This document shows, piece after piece, positions 62,312 through 64,000 of a DNA stretch of 64,000 bases. This DNA is from JAJZKE01 sp963762395 (GTDB taxonomy: Bacteria; Patescibacteriota; Saccharimonadia; Saccharimonadales; UBA4665). The notes under the pieces were generated by a model that worked only from the letters and a program-made list of their open reading frames with translations, was not told where the DNA came from and ran no database searches. The stretch covers positions 248,001-312,000 of the forward strand of contig CAVXKL010000001.1 in the NCBI GenBank assembly GCA_963762395.1, written 5' to 3'. Every line of letters begins with the position of its first letter. Position 1 is the stretch's first letter. The position numbers and the translations under genes were made by a program.

Positions 62312-62400
62312 ACTCACGAGTAAAGTTCCAGGTCCGAATATTTTTGTCAGCGAGAGCTTGAAATATCGTCCCTTTTAACGCTAGGTGATAGAATTATGAT

Positions 62401-62766
62401 ATGTTAGCCATAAGCATGTTTAGATGGTGGTATGAAAAAGGATGGGCCACAGTTTTAAATAGTTTTAAAAAGAGAACCAGTCATACACTGGCCTATTTCT
62501 CAGTTGCAACATTACTGCGTACCTTATTCTCACCCTGGCGAAGGATCATTAGCTTTCCTGGTCAAAGCATAAAAGCTCATTTTTATGCGGCTATAGATAA
62601 TTCAATTAGCCGGGTTATCGGGTTTTCTGTGCGCGTAATTATACTCTTTGTGGCTATTATCACCCTTGTTTTGGTCACTCTGTTCAGCTCTATTGAAATG
62701 ATTGTCTGGCCCTTTTTGCCCCCAGCTTTTGTATTTTTCCTAGTAATTGGGGTAGCAAAATTATGA
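62401..62766 (+). CDS. small membrane protein coupled to Clp-like ATPase
   Basis: This is a 121-residue protein with a basic amphipathic first half (TLLRTLFSPWRRI) and two membrane helices (about 74-94 and 97-119). I do not know the family. Its stop overlaps the next ATG (ATGA), so it is coupled to the Clp-like AAA protein and probably its membrane partner. TAGAAT ends 6 nt before the ATG, which makes it the first gene of the unit. Confidence 0.7.
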   Translation: MLAISMFRWWYEKGWATVLNSFKKRTSHTLAYFSVATLLRTLFSPWRRIISFPGQSIKAHFYAAIDNSISRVIGFSVRVIILFVAIITLVLVTLFSSIEMIVWPFLPPAFVFFLVIGVAKL

Positions 62767-64000
62767 AATTAGTCATAGATTTACATAGCCTTAGGGCAAA
62801 GAAAGCTCGCCTTAGCAGATATGTCGGGCACGTTGGCTATAACCTACTACTAATTATTATATTTATCTGTTTGGTTTGTATTGTCTGGTTGGTTTTATCT
62901 AAGCGAGATCATTTCATATATTTATTTATTGCCGCAATTATCATCTGCTACATGATGGCGGTTTGGTGGCAACGTGATTTGTCCATATTACCGCCTGAAG
63001 GAGATGATCTAGGGGACAATATATCTGTTGATGTACTGTCAAGATTAAGGCCGGGTCAAGTAATGACACCTAAAACCTTATGGCAGGGTATCTCAGGCCA
63101 TTGGCAGATTATTTTCCTTACTAATCATTTACTTTTACCGCCTAATATTATTGAGAGTCAATTAAGTAACAATGAACAAGATCTTAATCCGGCTTTATCT
63201 TTCGCTTCTGAATTAGCCAAACAAAATAACAGCCGAATTATTGAACCTGGTTTTATAGCGGCCGGTCTGCTATCTACTTCGCCGTCGATTAAGGAATTAT
63301 TAATAAAATCTAAACTCCAGCCCTCAGATATATCTGAAGTTGCAAGCTGGTTGGGCCGACTTTCAGAAAACATGAAAAAGAGGGAACAGTTTTTCGGCGG
63401 CATCGGCAGAGACTGGGCCTTTGGTTTTACCCCAATGCTTAATCGTTTCGGAGATAATATCAGCCTGTCTATAGCTAAATACGGGTCTAATTTTGGCCAT
63501 CTTACAAATTCTGGCGGAGTTCGGACTATTGAAGCCGCATTTGATAATAACGCCGGAGTAGTAGCCCTTATTGGTCCTACCGGCATAGGTAAAACTAGTC
63601 ATGTTTATGCATTGGCTCAGAAACTAATAGAGGGAAGGACCAAACATTCGCTGGCATATAACCAGATAGTCAGTCTAGATGCAGCTGATCTCTCAACCAA
63701 CAGCAGAGAACCTAACGATATAGAGTACCTGATTAACGTTTTGGCAAGCGAAGCAGCCAAGGCTGGTCATATAATTCTATTTTTGGATAATTCTCAATTA
63801 TTCTTTACTGAAGGCATTGGCTCCTTTAACGCCACCAACGTTCTTCTGCCAATTTTTCAGAGCCAACGTGTACGCATAATATTAACCTTTACGCCCGAAG
63901 ATTATCAGCGGCTTAAAACAAACTCTCCTAACCTAGCCAGCCTGGTTACACCGGTGATACTAGCCGAACAGTCAGAAACTGATGTTATGCGCGTACTGGA
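62763..64000 (+). CDS. membrane-anchored Clp-like AAA+ ATPase (partial, continues past window)
   Basis: The frame is open for 412 codons to the window edge. It starts MKLVIDLHSL, has two membrane helices at about residues 25-46 and 51-68, then a cytosolic part with a Clp-N-like repeat (about 138-200, NPALSFASELAKQ...EPGFIAAGLL). An AAA+ module follows with Walker A GPTGIGKT at 271-278 and Walker B ILFLDN at 337-343. In that Walker B, N343 replaces the usual catalytic Glu, so this module may bind but hardly hydrolyse ATP. A second AAA domain may follow outside the window. It is coupled to the small membrane protein before it. Confidence 0.82.
   Translation, partial: MKLVIDLHSLRAKKARLSRYVGHVGYNLLLIIIFICLVCIVWLVLSKRDHFIYLFIAAIIICYMMAVWWQRDLSILPPEGDDLGDNISVDVLSRLRPGQVMTPKTLWQGISGHWQIIFLTNHLLLPPNIIESQLSNNEQDLNPALSFASELAKQNNSRIIEPGFIAAGLLSTSPSIKELLIKSKLQPSDISEVASWLGRLSENMKKREQFFGGIGRDWAFGFTPMLNRFGDNISLSIAKYGSNFGHLTNSGGVRTIEAAFDNNAGVVALIGPTGIGKTSHVYALAQKLIEGRTKHSLAYNQIVSLDAADLSTNSREPNDIEYLINVLASEAAKAGHIILFLDNSQLFFTEGIGSFNATNVLLPIFQSQRVRIILTFTPEDYQRLKTNSPNLASLVTPVILAEQSETDVMRVL

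Overview
The window looks like a chromosomal stretch from a Patescibacteria (CPR) genome, most likely Candidatus Saccharibacteria (TM7). The basis is inference from gene content: the standard genetic code with TGA as a working stop, a complete F-type ATP synthase operon, compact versions of core enzymes (a 319-residue MetK), a GuaB1-type IMPDH relative, OtsA/OtsB, a CvpA-protease fusion, a VKOR protein, remnants of a CPR-type serine recombinase beside a tRNA, and several proteins of unknown family. Several genes (GuaB1, the Rv2466c-like DsbA protein, the MarP-like protease) resemble actinobacterial families, which would fit an actinobacteria-associated lifestyle, but no phylogeny was run.

Layout. 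0-1.7 kb: a small unknown gene, aquaporin and MscL (osmotic control). 1.7-8.3 kb: minus-strand atpZ-B-E-F-H-A-G-D-C. 8.4-11.1 kb: glutaredoxin, an unknown protein, a CobO-type adenosyltransferase and a lipid-kinase-like protein. 11.1-20.7 kb: a carbohydrate block with GH1 glucosidase, GT2 synthase, membrane-anchored clan-A glycosidase, smpB, GT4, a debranching-type glucosidase, and divergent otsB/otsA for trehalose. 20.8-22.6 kb: a DDE transposase running into tRNA-Asn, with a broken serine recombinase and a broken C39-like peptidase on its other side.

22.5-43.6 kb is an accessory island. It has a tight RidA/SRPBCC/S51/NUDIX operon, two apparently identical 1,199-bp IS3-type elements that cut four genes, an HD protein, an aldo-keto reductase, the Rv2466c-like protein, a VapBC pair, a GH13 glucosidase, four NUDIX or NUDIX-like proteins, a secreted beta-helix protein, and many small unknowns, most with their own promoter.

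43.6-64 kb returns to core functions: guaB1, metK behind a SAM-I-clan riboswitch, an MFS exporter, an isochorismatase-like protein, VKOR, an LPG-synthase-like flippase, hisS, the oxidative pentose phosphate operon (pgl-gnd-zwf), uppP, a MarP-like protease, a MacB-type ABC system, two tRNA-Ser genes, a pyroglutamyl-peptidase-like protein, a GT-C membrane protein, and a membrane-anchored Clp-like AAA protein that runs off the right edge.

The strongest window-wide signal is regulatory. At least two dozen genes carry a TANAAT-like -10 hexamer that ends only 5-9 nt before the start codon, usually with no Shine-Dalgarno sequence. A second group has good Shine-Dalgarno sequences. This suggests widespread leaderless transcription alongside conventional initiation. 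No rRNA, CRISPR array or phage structural genes were seen.
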